Shown: positions 36,601 to 45,178 of the stretch, piece by piece
Layout: every line of letters begins with the position of its first letter
Position numbering within the stretch: position 1 is the stretch's first letter
Program-made: the position numbers and the translations under genes
The notes under the pieces: model-generated
What the model saw: the letters and a program-made list of their open reading frames with translations, nothing else
Database searches by the model: none
Told to the model about the DNA's origin: nothing
DNA from: JAJPKK01 sp963747835
GTDB lineage: Bacteria; Pseudomonadota; Alphaproteobacteria; Rhizobiales; Xanthobacteraceae
Length of the DNA: 64,000 bases
Assembly: GCA_963747835.1 (NCBI GenBank)
Contig: CAVVGO010000005.1
Coordinates: forward strand, 2,170,001 to 2,234,000
Direction of reading: 5' to 3'

Positions 36601-36740
36601 TCGGCGGCCTTCTGGTCAGCCAAGTGCTGACACTGTTCACCACTCCCGTCATCTATCTGTGGTTCGATCGACTGCAGGCTCGTTATTTCGATATTGACGG
36701 CACGGCCGGCGACATCGAACGAGGGAGCCCGGCGGAATGA
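33612..36740 (+). CDS. mdtB: RND efflux permease (MdtB-like)
   Basis: 1042 residues with the complete HAE1-type RND layout: 12 membrane helices, two large periplasmic loops, the proton-relay DD in GFVVDDAIVVIENISRYIE, GDVVGRLFREFAITL and the second-half repeat VKKNAIMMIDFALDAQRNE. It starts 53 bases after the adaptor gene. It forms the pump with its neighbour mdtC, whose ATG overlaps this stop by 4 bases (ATGA). Unlike mdtC it has no frame disturbances. Confidence 0.96.
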   Translation: MSPSRPFILRPVATTLLMIAIMLSGLVAYRFLPLAALPEVDYPTIQVQTFYPGASPDVMTSSVTAPLEVQLGQMPALNQMSSASSAGSSIITLQFNLKLSLDVAEQEVQAAINAAGNLLPSDLPAPPIYAKINPADAPILTLALRSESLPLPQVEDMADTRLAMKISQLPGVGLVTISGGQRPAVRIQADLRKLAAYGLNIDDLRTTLGNANVNTPKGNFDGPMRASTINANDQLMTAAGYRSLVIAYRNGSPVRLSDVANAIDGAQNDKLAAWMNMSPAVILNVQRQPGANVIEVVDTIKGLLPQLTAALPSSIDVSVLSDRTITIRASVEDVEFELMLAVVLVVLVIFVFLRSARATIIPSLSVPLSLVGTFGAMYMLGFSLNNLSLMALTISSGFVVDDAIVVIENISRYIEEGESPLEAALKGSEQIGFTIISLTISLIAVLIPLLFMGDVVGRLFREFAITLAVTILISAVVSLTLVPMACAKLLKPAADEHENTFQRKTREWFDALIDGYAYVLRHVLDHQGATLLVALGTLALTAWLYVVIPKGFFPIQDTGLIQGISEAPQEISFSAMAERQRALAEIILKDPDVDSLSSFIGVDGTNITLNSGRFLINLKPHDIRANSVTTIIDRINRATADVSGISLYMQPVQDLTIDDAVSRTQYQFSLEDANPDELAVWAPRLVDKLNSMPQFSQVSSDIAAYGLTAYVDIDRDTAGRFGITPATIDNALYDSFGQRIVSTIFTNSNQYRVILETDPKLKASLDSFSAIYVPTSTSSSTVPGQVPLSVVAHIREGTSPLRIDHLGQFPATGISFNLAPGASLGGAVDAIRQARQEIGLPISASIRLQGAALAFQKSLSNELLLILAAIVTVYIVLGVLYESFVHPITILSTLPSAGIGALVALIVAGDDLSVIAIIGIILLIGIVKKNAIMMIDFALDAQRNEHKPPREAIYQACLLRFRPILMTTMAAVLGALPLMMGTGVGSELRHPLGISIVGGLLVSQVLTLFTTPVIYLWFDRLQARYFDIDGTAGDIERGSPAE

Positions 36741-39700
36741 ACCTGTCGACCCCGTTCATTCGCCGGCCGGTCGCCACGATCCTGCTCACCTTCGGGGTTG
36801 CGGCAGCGGGCGCGGTCGCGTTTTTCCAACTCCCTGTATCGCCGCTGCCGCAGGTCGATTTTCCAACCATCTCGGTGCGGGCGCAGCTTCCCGGCGGCAG
36901 CCCGGAAGTCGTCGCGACCACGGTTGCGACGCCGCTCGAACGCCATCTCGGCCAGATCGCCGACGTCACCGAGATGACTTCATCGAGCACGGTGGGTTCA
37001 ACCCGAATCAACCTGCAGTTCGGGCTCGACCGCGATATCAACGGCGCGGCGCGCGATGTGCAGGCGGCGATCAACGCGGCACACGCGGACCTGCCGACCA
37101 GCCTGCGTTCCAATCCGACCTACAAAAAGGTCAATCCGGCCGATGCCCCGATCCTGATCATCGCGCTAACCTCGGATACCCTTCGGCAAGGCGAACTCTA
37201 TGACGCCGCATCCACGGTACTGTCGCAAAAGCTGTCGCAGGTCGACGGCATCGGCGAAGTCACCGTTGGCGGCAGTTCGCTGCCGGCCGTACGGATCGAA
37301 CTCAATCCGCAGGCGCTCTATCAAATACGGCATCGGGCTGGAGGACGTGCGCGCCGCGCTCGCGTCCGCCAACGCCCACACTCCGAAGGGCGACGATCGA
37401 GGTCGGCGACCGGCACTACCAGATTTACGACAACGACCAGGCAGTAGCGCTCCGGAATACCGTCCGTTCGTCATCGCCTACCGCAACGGCGCGCCGGTGC
37501 GCATCGCCGACGTCGGCGAGGCGGTCGACCAGGTAGAAGACCTCCGCAATGCCGGTCTCGCCAACGGCAAGCCGTCGGTACTGGTGGTTCTGTACCGGCA
37601 GCCGGGCGCCAACATTATCGCCACTGTCGACCGCGTCATGGCGTTGTTGCCGCAGCTCAAGGCCTCGATCTCGCCGGCAATAGACCTGACTCCGGCGGTC
37701 GATCGCTCGATCACGATCCGGGCGTCGCTCAAGGATGTCGAGCGCACCTTGATGATCTCCGTGGTGCTGGTCATCATTGTGATGTTTTTGTTCCTGCGCA
37801 GCGTTCGCGCGACAATCGTGCCGAGCATCGCGGTGCCGGTTTCCTTCATCGGCACGTTCGCGCGTCATGTATCTGCTTGACTATAGCCTCGACAACATTT
37901 CGTTGATGGCGCTGACTGTCGCTACCGGCTTCGTAGTCGACGATGCGATCGTCGTGCTTGAAAACATGTCGCGTCACATTGAGGCAGGGATGCCGCGCGT
38001 GCAGGCGGCCATCAAAGGCGCTGGCGAGGTGTGCTTCACCGTAATGTCGATGAGCATATCGTTCATCGCGGTGTTCATTCCGATCCTGCTGATGGGCGGA
38101 ATCGTCGGCCGGTTATTCCGCGAGTTCGCCGTCACGCTGTCGGTGTCGATCATGGTGTCGCTCGCTGTGTCTTTGGCGACCACGCCAATGATGTGCGCGT
38201 TGCTGCTCAAGCGGCGAGGAGCACGGCCAGCAAAGACGATTTCACCGGGTCAACCGAGCGCTTCTTCGATGCGATGCTGCGGGGCTACGATCGCAGCATC
38301 GGCTGGGCGCTCAATCACCAGCAATTCGTCATGCTGATTTTGATTATGACGATCGCGGTCAATGTCTACCTCTACATCAACGTGCCGAAGGGCATTTTTC
38401 CCGCAGCAGGATACCGGCCGGATTAATCGGTGAACATCCAGGCCGACCAGAGCATCTCCTTCCAGCTCATGCGGCAGAAGATGCAGCAGTTCCATCGGAG
38501 ATTCGTACGAAGCGATCCGGCGATCGACACCGTGGTCGGGTTCACCGGCGGCGGGCAGACCAACTCCGGCTTCTTTTTCATGTCGCTCAAGCCGCTCAGC
38601 CAGCGCGACGTCTCTGCGGATCAGGTGATCGCGCGACTGCGTCGCAAGCTCGCCCAAGTTCCTGGCGCGACATTGTTCCTGCGGGCGGTCCAGGACATCA
38701 GTATCGGCGGGCGCGCCTCGAATGCACAATACCAATACACCCTCCAGGCCGATTCCGTGAACGATCTCTCTACCTGGGCTCCTCGGATATTCGCCGAAAT
38801 GCAGCAAACGCCGCAGCTCGTCGACGTCAATTACCGATCAGCAGAACAAGGGCTTGGAGACCGATCTCGAGATCGACCGAGACACTGCGGCGCGGCTCGG
38901 CATCACGGTCGCCCAGATCGACAACACGCTTTATGACGCCTACGGCCAGCGCCAAGTGTCGACCATCTACAACGCCCGCAATCAATATCACGTCATCATG
39001 GAGGTCGCACCGCGAGTACTGGCAGAATCCCGAGGTCTTGAGCGACGTATTCGTCAGCAAGTCCGGCGGCTCGGCCAAGGGCACCCAGACGACGAATGCG
39101 GTCGCCGGCACGGTCACGGGCCCGAGCACGGCGTCACTTCGGCGGCGGCGACGATCGCCGCTGATGCCGCCGCAATCTGGCGCTCAATTCGATCGGCAAC
39201 ACCGGCGGCGGCACGGCTTCGACGGGCTCCGCGGTCAGCACCAGCGCCGAAACCATGGTGCCGCTAGCGCCGTCAGCCATTTCAAGCCGGGCAACATCCC
39301 GCTCGCCATCAATCACCAGGGCCTGTCTGTCGCGACCACCATCTCGTTCAACCTGCCGCCGGGAGCTTCACTCAGCGACGCCGTAAGCGCCGTCAATGAC
39401 ACGATGACGCGCATCGGCGTTCCGGCATCGATCCACGGCAGCTTCCAGGGCACCGCGCGGGTGTTCCAGCAATCCGTCGCCAACGAGCCCTACCTGATCC
39501 TGGCGGCGCTGGTCGCGGTCTACATCGTGCTCGGCGTGCTCTACGAGAGCTACATCCATCCGATCACAATTCTTTCAACACTGCCATCGGCCGGCGTCGG
39601 GGCGGTGCTGGCACTGATGATCTGCAACACCGAGTTCAGCATCATCAGCCTCATCGGCGTGATCCTGCTGATCGGCCTCGTCAAGAAGAACGCCATCATG

Positions 39701-40048
39701 ATGATCGACTTCGCGCTGGACGCCCAGCGTTCCCGCGGCCTGCTCCCACGGCAGGCCATTTACGAAGCCTGCCTGCTGCGCTTCCGGCCCATCATGATGA
39801 CCACCAATGCGGCGTTGTTCGGCGCTTTGCCGCTCGCGATCGGCCTTGGCGACGGCGGCGAATTGCGCCGGCCGCTCGGCATCGCCATCGTCGGCGGCCT
39901 GATCTTCAGCCAGATGCTGACCCTCTACACCACCCCGGTGGTCTACCTCTACCTCGACCGCTTCGGAGAGTGGGCGCGCGGCATTCTCCGTGGCGAGCGC
40001 CCGCGACCGCGGGCCCTGCCCCTTGGGCCGCTGGTGCCGGGCGAATGA
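36737..40048 (+). pseudogene. mdtC: RND efflux permease (MdtC-like) broken by many indels
   Basis: Conserved RND segments run from MNLSTPFIRRPVATILLTFG to the C-terminal second half (VKKNAIMMIDFALDAQRS, 39681-39740) but move between frames. I place one-base gains near 37322, 37394, 37860, 38833 and 39010, losses near 37444 and 38213, a cluster near 38398-38430 that leaves a TAA at 38424-38426, and more between about 39120 and 39290. The residues on either side of each jump stay conserved. That is unlike old decay and points to sequence error or very recent loss. Confidence 0.82.
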
Positions 40049-40402
40049 TCCATCACCGGTCGGCGCCGGCGGAACGGACCGACCCCGTGCGCCCGCAGGG
40101 TGGAAATCTCGAAGCCATGTGTTGCGTCGCCACAACAGCCACGCAAAATAGCGCATCGACGCCGCAAGGCCGGGGCGGTTTCCGGCTAGGTTGCCACGCC
40201 CGAGTGGTCCAAAGTGGGGCGGTTCGGGCGATGCGACCCGGGCACAGGCACTGCCTCGACCGGGTGCGCCGGCAAACCTCTGCTTTGTCCGAACGGCAGC
40301 GTTCAGACGGGTCCGCTTCGGGGTGGAAGCGAGCGTGGGTATTGGCGGCTCCGGGCTCTTAAAGAAAAGCCGGATCTCGCTTGGGGCGGGGGAGTGCGTA
40401 GG
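40049..40402. other. Intergenic region between mdtC and the outer-membrane channel gene
   Basis: 354 bases with no credible gene, promoter or repeat that I can support. Confidence 0.5.
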
Positions 40403-41884
40403 ATGCGTCGGTACCGACTGGGCGACCGCGTAGGCGGCGTCCGGCCACCATTGATTTTGCGGATCGCGCGGGCCGCCGGAACGTGCGGCCTCGTGCTGGC
40501 GGTCGCGGGCTGTCTGGAAACTGATAGGCCCGACCTAAGCCTCGATGTTCCCGAACACTATCGCCAGACCCATGGCGCGCCTGAGGCAGCGGTGCCACCG
40601 CTCGACTGGTGGCGCAGATTCCGTTCCGCCGAGCTGACATCGCTGATGGAGCAGGCCACCACTGCCAATCTCGATATCGCGGTGGCAATCGCCCAGATTG
40701 TCCAGGCGGACGCCCAGGTGCGCATCGCCGGTGCGCCGCTGTTGCCCACGCTCGACTATAATGCGAGCGACACCGCCAACAAGGCATCGCAGCAGATTTC
40801 GAGCGGCCTCGGCGGAGGCGGAGGCGGCATTTCGCCCTACAGCCGCCTCTACAGCACCTCGCTCTCGGCAAGCTATATCATCGACTTCTGGGGCAAGAAC
40901 CAAGCGGCGCTGAACGCCGCGGTGGCGACCTCGGCGGCGAGCCGCTACAGCAAGGAGGTGGTGCAGCTCACCACGCTCACCACCGTAGCCAATACCTATT
41001 TCCAGATACTGGCTGCGGAGGATCGGCTGAAGATCGAACGCCGCAATCTCGCCGATGCGAGCCGCATCCTGTTCCTCATCAAGCAGCAGTTCGGCGCCGG
41101 CATCTCGTCCGATCTCAATGTCGCCCAGCAGGAGGCGCTGGTTGAGATGGTGCGCGCCACCATACCGCCGCTCGAGGAGACGCGGCTGCAGAATATCGCG
41201 GCGCTTGCGGTGCTGGTCGCCAGGCCGCCGGAGCGCTTCAATACCCGCGCCGGCGGCATGTCGACGGTGACGATACCGCGCGTCACGCCGGGCCTGCCCT
41301 CCGAGCTCATCAATCGCAGGCCCGACGTCCGCCAAGCCGAGTTGCAGCTCAAGTCCTCCGACTACAGTGTCGAATCCGCTCGCGCCGCTTTCTTCCCCAC
41401 CATCCAGCTCACCGGCCAGCTCGGGTTTGAGAGCGCCGCGCTGCGGGCACTGTTTGGACCGGGCGCATGGTTCTACACTGCGGCCGCGAGCCTGACCCAG
41501 CCGCTATTCGACGGCGGCGTTCTGCTCGGGCAGTTCGAGTTGCAGCGCGGCATGCAGGCGCAATTCCTGCAGGCCTATCGTAAATCCGTGCTATCGGCGT
41601 TCTCCAACGTCGAGCAGTCGCTGATCGCGGTCGAACAGACCGCCGCAGCGGAAGCGATCCAGACCAAGGTGGTCAGTAGTTCCCGCCGTGCCTTCGTGCT
41701 GTCCGAACAGCAGATGAATTCCGGAACCGTCAACATGGTGACTTTGCTCCAGGTCGAGCAGACGCTGTTCACGGCGGAAGATCAGTTAGCACAGGATCGC
41801 CTCGCCCGCCTGCTTGCGGTCATCAGCCTGTACCAGGCCCTCGGCGGGGGGTGGCCACCCAAAGCAGCCCCGGTCGCGGGGTAA
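40403..41884 (+). CDS. Outer-membrane efflux lipoprotein (NodT family)
   Basis: 493 residues from the ATG at 40403. The lipobox is LAVAGC, so the mature protein starts with a lipid-modified Cys, typical of NodT/OprM channels. Two OEP repeats follow, with the family's LDWWRRFRSAELTSLMEQA near the start and the repeated SAFSNVEQSLIAVEQT segment in the second half. It completes the efflux set with the adaptor and permeases just upstream, though 354 bases separate it. Substrate range unknown. Confidence 0.93.
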   Translation: MRRYRLGDRVGGVRPPLILRIARAAGTCGLVLAVAGCLETDRPDLSLDVPEHYRQTHGAPEAAVPPLDWWRRFRSAELTSLMEQATTANLDIAVAIAQIVQADAQVRIAGAPLLPTLDYNASDTANKASQQISSGLGGGGGGISPYSRLYSTSLSASYIIDFWGKNQAALNAAVATSAASRYSKEVVQLTTLTTVANTYFQILAAEDRLKIERRNLADASRILFLIKQQFGAGISSDLNVAQQEALVEMVRATIPPLEETRLQNIAALAVLVARPPERFNTRAGGMSTVTIPRVTPGLPSELINRRPDVRQAELQLKSSDYSVESARAAFFPTIQLTGQLGFESAALRALFGPGAWFYTAAASLTQPLFDGGVLLGQFELQRGMQAQFLQAYRKSVLSAFSNVEQSLIAVEQTAAAEAIQTKVVSSSRRAFVLSEQQMNSGTVNMVTLLQVEQTLFTAEDQLAQDRLARLLAVISLYQALGGGWPPKAAPVAG

Positions 41885-41947
41885 CCCTGCCCGACATGGC
41901 ACGGCTTCACGCTGTTGGTGATGCCGCTCAACGAACCGCGGCAAGCG

Positions 41948-44251
41948 TTACAGCTTCTGCGACAGGCCGAAATAGAACCCGCGGCGGGCGCCAAATTGAG
42001 GCGCAAACACGCCGATGCCGCTGCCGTCGCGAAGCTCGTAGACCTGATCGAACACGTTGACGATGTCGAACCGTGCCGTGATCGGTTTGTCGCCCGGCCA
42101 AACCTGGAATTCGCGCGCGATACCGAGGTTGACCGCAGCAAACGGGGTGGTGTGATCGATATTGACGAATCCGGATCGCAGGCCGCTGCCATATGTCATG
42201 CTGCTGGTGAATAGCACCTGGTCCCACTTATACGACGCGCCCGCCGACCCGCTCATCCGCGTCATGTCGTCGGTGTAGTGGTAGTTGGTCACCAGATAAG
42301 CGTATTCGGTCGGATCGAACAAATATTGATTGGAACCGGGGCCAATCGCCTTGGTGATGTTGTAGGAGAAGTTCGCATAAGCCTTGAAGTTGCCGTTGGT
42401 GTATTTGACTTTGAACTCCGCTCCTTCGCTATAGCCGCGCTGCCAGTTGAACTGGGTTAGGACGACCGCCTGGCCGAACTGACCATCGTCGATCATGTCC
42501 CTTGCGGTCTTGTAGTAGGTGTCGAATCCCACATCGAGGCCGGGCGCCAAGGTTTGATCAACTCCGACATCGAAATAATGGGATCGCTCGGGCTTCACCG
42601 GGTCGCTTAGCGGGATGTCGGGCTGGTTGGTCGTGTTGTTGAACAATGGCAGATTCGACTGGGTGGCCTGGGCCTGCATCGGCGGCGTGAAATAGCGGGC
42701 GTAGCCTGCGTGAAACATCGTACCTTTTACCGGCTTCCACACGAACGCGGCACGGGGGCTAAACTGGTTGGCATCGACGAACTGATACAATTGATCGAAA
42801 CGCAGGCCGAAGTTGAGCGTCAATGTGTTGGAAAGCTTCCACTCGTCTTGTACATAGGTGCCGATGTTCCATCCGACCAGCGAATTGGCATCGGTGATTG
42901 TCGTCGGGGTCGGTGAAATATCGCCGGAGACCGGATCGACCGGAAGCACGGTCGATGTGTTGGTGACATTGGTCTTCTCGGCACTGACCGCGAAACCCAT
43001 TCGCAGCTTGTGAATGTTGTTCACTTCGTAAGAGGCATCGAACTGAGTGCCATACAGGTAGCTCTCGCGGGTGACGTCCGAGGCGACGTCGTTGAACACG
43101 AGGTCACCGAATATATCCGGAACGAAGTGCACCTTCGCATAGCGTTCATAGATCGAAAGCTGGGTATCGACCTTGTCGCCCTTGGTCTGCAGTGACACTA
43201 TATTGAAGAGGAACGTGTCGTACTCGTTTTCGTTGAGGCTGTTTAAATCGTAGGTGGTTGGTCCGAAATCGCCCAACGCCATTTGGTTGGGATTGTTGGG
43301 AATCTGAAATTTGGCGTAAGACGCACCAGAAATCATGCTGAGCCGGGTGGAATCGTCGAGCAGGGTTGATGCAAACCCGAAGAATTTGCCTTGGTCGGTG
43401 CGATCGTGCATCGCGTTCAGGGATGCGGTCGGATTTTCAAGGCCGAGAGTGTTCCAATTGCCACGGGCGGTGACGAAGTACTGGGTGTTACCGAAGCCGC
43501 CGCCATAGTCGAAGCTCGGCGTGATGGTCTCGCGGCTGCCGCCGTACATGCTGACGTTGCCGGATGGGGCCGAGAAATTACAACTCGTGATGTCGAGGAC
43601 GCCCGCCGTACGAAGCCCGTACTGGGCCGGCAGCGTACCGGTGAGCAACGACAGACTGCCGATGAAATTGGTGTCGATCACCGGTCCAAGACCGGAGACG
43701 CCTTCCGGCAGCATCACACCGTTGATCCGAGTTTGGACGTTCGCGTATTCGTTGCGGACATGAAAATTCGGATTGGAAACGGCTGAATCGTAAGAGACAC
43801 CGGGGACTTGCAGGATGAGCTTATCGATCGGCGTATTGTCGCCCTGTGGCAGCGACGTAATGGCCTCGCGATTGATGGTGTACGATGTGGCGCCAAGTTT
43901 GGGGGAGAGGTCTTCGCGCGCTCGATCAAACACTTCCATCTTCCGGTCCAACGCTGCCTGCGCCGGCGTCGGCGCCCCTGGCGCAGGCGGCGTTGCCACC
44001 GTGGCGCCAGGCCGCGCAGAACCCGGCTTCGCGGCGGCACGCTTTGGTGCCTGCTTCTTGCTGGTCACGTTGATTTCGGGCAGCGGCGCGTTCCCGGCGG
44101 GTCGGCTTTGCGCGGGCGCGGTCTCCGGGGTCTTGTTCTGGTCGATATCCTGGGCTGCGGCACCGAGCGAACTGGCGAGGAACGAGCAACCCGGCCGCGA
44201 GTTCCGGGTGCCCCCTTCGATGTTCCAAAAGCCGTGACGTCCCGGTCGCAC
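41948..44251 (-). CDS. TonB-dependent receptor
   Basis: 767 residues as listed. A TonB-box-like PLPEINVTS opens the mature part, then a Lys/Ala/Pro-rich linker, the plug (about 110-220, IDKLILQVPGVSY, INGVMLPEGVSGLGPVID) and a 22-strand barrel ending FYFGLSQKL. The first residues give no clean signal peptide. Removing one base near 44180 would instead join an upstream frame (EHRRGHPELAAGLLV) to LASSLGAAAQ, a plausible signal. Iron-type boxes lie upstream, so an iron or haem ligand is likely. The ligand itself cannot be read. Confidence 0.88.
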   Translation of the reverse strand: MRPGRHGFWNIEGGTRNSRPGCSFLASSLGAAAQDIDQNKTPETAPAQSRPAGNAPLPEINVTSKKQAPKRAAAKPGSARPGATVATPPAPGAPTPAQAALDRKMEVFDRAREDLSPKLGATSYTINREAITSLPQGDNTPIDKLILQVPGVSYDSAVSNPNFHVRNEYANVQTRINGVMLPEGVSGLGPVIDTNFIGSLSLLTGTLPAQYGLRTAGVLDITSCNFSAPSGNVSMYGGSRETITPSFDYGGGFGNTQYFVTARGNWNTLGLENPTASLNAMHDRTDQGKFFGFASTLLDDSTRLSMISGASYAKFQIPNNPNQMALGDFGPTTYDLNSLNENEYDTFLFNIVSLQTKGDKVDTQLSIYERYAKVHFVPDIFGDLVFNDVASDVTRESYLYGTQFDASYEVNNIHKLRMGFAVSAEKTNVTNTSTVLPVDPVSGDISPTPTTITDANSLVGWNIGTYVQDEWKLSNTLTLNFGLRFDQLYQFVDANQFSPRAAFVWKPVKGTMFHAGYARYFTPPMQAQATQSNLPLFNNTTNQPDIPLSDPVKPERSHYFDVGVDQTLAPGLDVGFDTYYKTARDMIDDGQFGQAVVLTQFNWQRGYSEGAEFKVKYTNGNFKAYANFSYNITKAIGPGSNQYLFDPTEYAYLVTNYHYTDDMTRMSGSAGASYKWDQVLFTSSMTYGSGLRSGFVNIDHTTPFAAVNLGIAREFQVWPGDKPITARFDIVNVFDQVYELRDGSGIGVFAPQFGARRGFYFGLSQKL

Positions 44252-44417
44252 TGCCCTACCGATCGGCCACGCGACGTCACCTCGGCTATTACTTGGTTCG
44301 CTCGGCTCAAAACGGACACTTTAGAACCTTAATAAACTGATGATATTTCTAATATTTTCTTTAGCGCGCCGCGGCGGCGTGAACAATACAGCAATCGCTA
44401 TATTATAGATTTTCCAA

Positions 44418-44450
44418 ACTGGAGTGATTCTAATCTATAATAATTCTGAA
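44418..44450 (-). promoter_or_regulatory. Tandem Irr/ICE-like boxes upstream of the TonB receptor
   Basis: On the minus strand, TTCAGAATTATTATAGA (44450-44434) matches TTTAGAATNATTCTAAA at 14 of 17 places, and an adjoining weaker site ATTAGAATCACTCCAGT (44434-44418) at 12 of 17. The second abuts the first. Both lie about 170-200 bases before the receptor start. Confidence 0.45.
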
Positions 44451-44562
44451 TTGGAGAAGTTTTCCCGTTTTGCGGCAGTATAGACATGGGCTGCAGCGAA
44501 AAAAACAGACTTGATTTTAGCGGCCGCAGATGCCGCAGCACTCGTACCCGGTGAGCGACAAA

Positions 44563-44596
44563 TTCGCCCTGCGGCCCTCCTGGGCCGCAGGGCGAA
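44563..44596 (-). terminator. Strong 15-bp hairpin terminator
   Basis: TTCGCCCTGCGGCCC (44563-44577) and its perfect complement (44582-44596) form a stem with a TCCT loop, 21 bases beyond the pseudogene stop at 44618. A short T-rich run follows on the minus strand. Confidence 0.65.
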
Positions 44597-44617
44597 ACAG
44601 CGTTGGCGGTCCAGGAC

Positions 44618-44878
44618 TTATTTTTGCGTTTGCTTGAAATATCTCAGATCGGGCGGCGCCTGATCCTTGTAAGTCGGCAGCAGCACGCCGTTGGCGCCGC
44701 GGCCGTCGCCGTCGGCATCAATTCATTTGCCGATGGCGTAGCCCTGGAAGCTCTTCTCTATCTCTTCCGGCCAGTCGCGGCCGTCCGTGTAGACGCGACG
44801 GTTGTCGTGAATATGGCTCATGAAGATATAAATTATGTCCGGCGTGGCACCAAGGCGTCCCAAAAATTTTGAACGCAT
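44618..44878 (-). pseudogene. Remnant of a PDLSG-W-type exported protein with nonsense mutation
   Basis: Reading the minus strand from about 44878, the segment gives IYIFMSHIHDNRRVYTDGRD, then SFQGYAIGK, a TGA at 44725-44723, and then IDADGDGRGANGVLLPTYKD to a TAA at 44618-44620. Proteins of this type that I remember read GYSIGKW at that place, so the TGA most likely replaces TGG (Trp). The N-terminal part and signal are not visible. The rest ends 21 bases before a strong terminator, so the 3' end is intact while the middle and start are damaged. Confidence 0.55.
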
Positions 44879-45178
44879 CGTTCGCCGCGACGCGTAACAA
44901 AATGCTGCACCGATGCTGGGGCGACCACGCGGTTGACGCCAGCGACCCCTCGGCGGCTGACGCAAAAAAAGCCTCCACCGCGCAAGCTGCCGAAGTCGTG
45001 CCGCAGCTATCGCGAAGTCGATCGAAGATCGATCCGTTGCATCCCTACCAAGGCCGGCCGTCACCCTAAGCGAGCTGCGATGCAGCATCAGCCCGCCGCT
45101 GTAATTTTCCATATAGTTGACAGTTTTAATATATTATGTCTAATTTGCGGTTGCTGGGTCTCTTGGGGGAGTACAATC
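44879..45178. other. Intergenic region upstream of the porin gene
   Basis: 300 bases. TTGACA at 45117-45122 with TAATTT 18 bases later is a possible but weak promoter for the porin gene. I see nothing else in this stretch. Confidence 0.4.

Larger units (their letters stand above)
44252..44617. other. AT-rich regulatory region upstream of the TonB receptor
   Basis: 366 bases. The AT-rich part (about 44320-44460) holds the candidate iron boxes, and the remainder a terminator hairpin. A third weak iron-like site is TTTAGAACCTTAATAAA at 44320-44336 (12 of 17). Confidence 0.5.

Noticed and set aside
44723..45112. A 129-codon minus-strand frame treated as a whole gene.
   Set aside because: Only its last 51 codons look like protein of a known type, and they end at a TGA inside the motif. 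The first part is Arg-rich noise.
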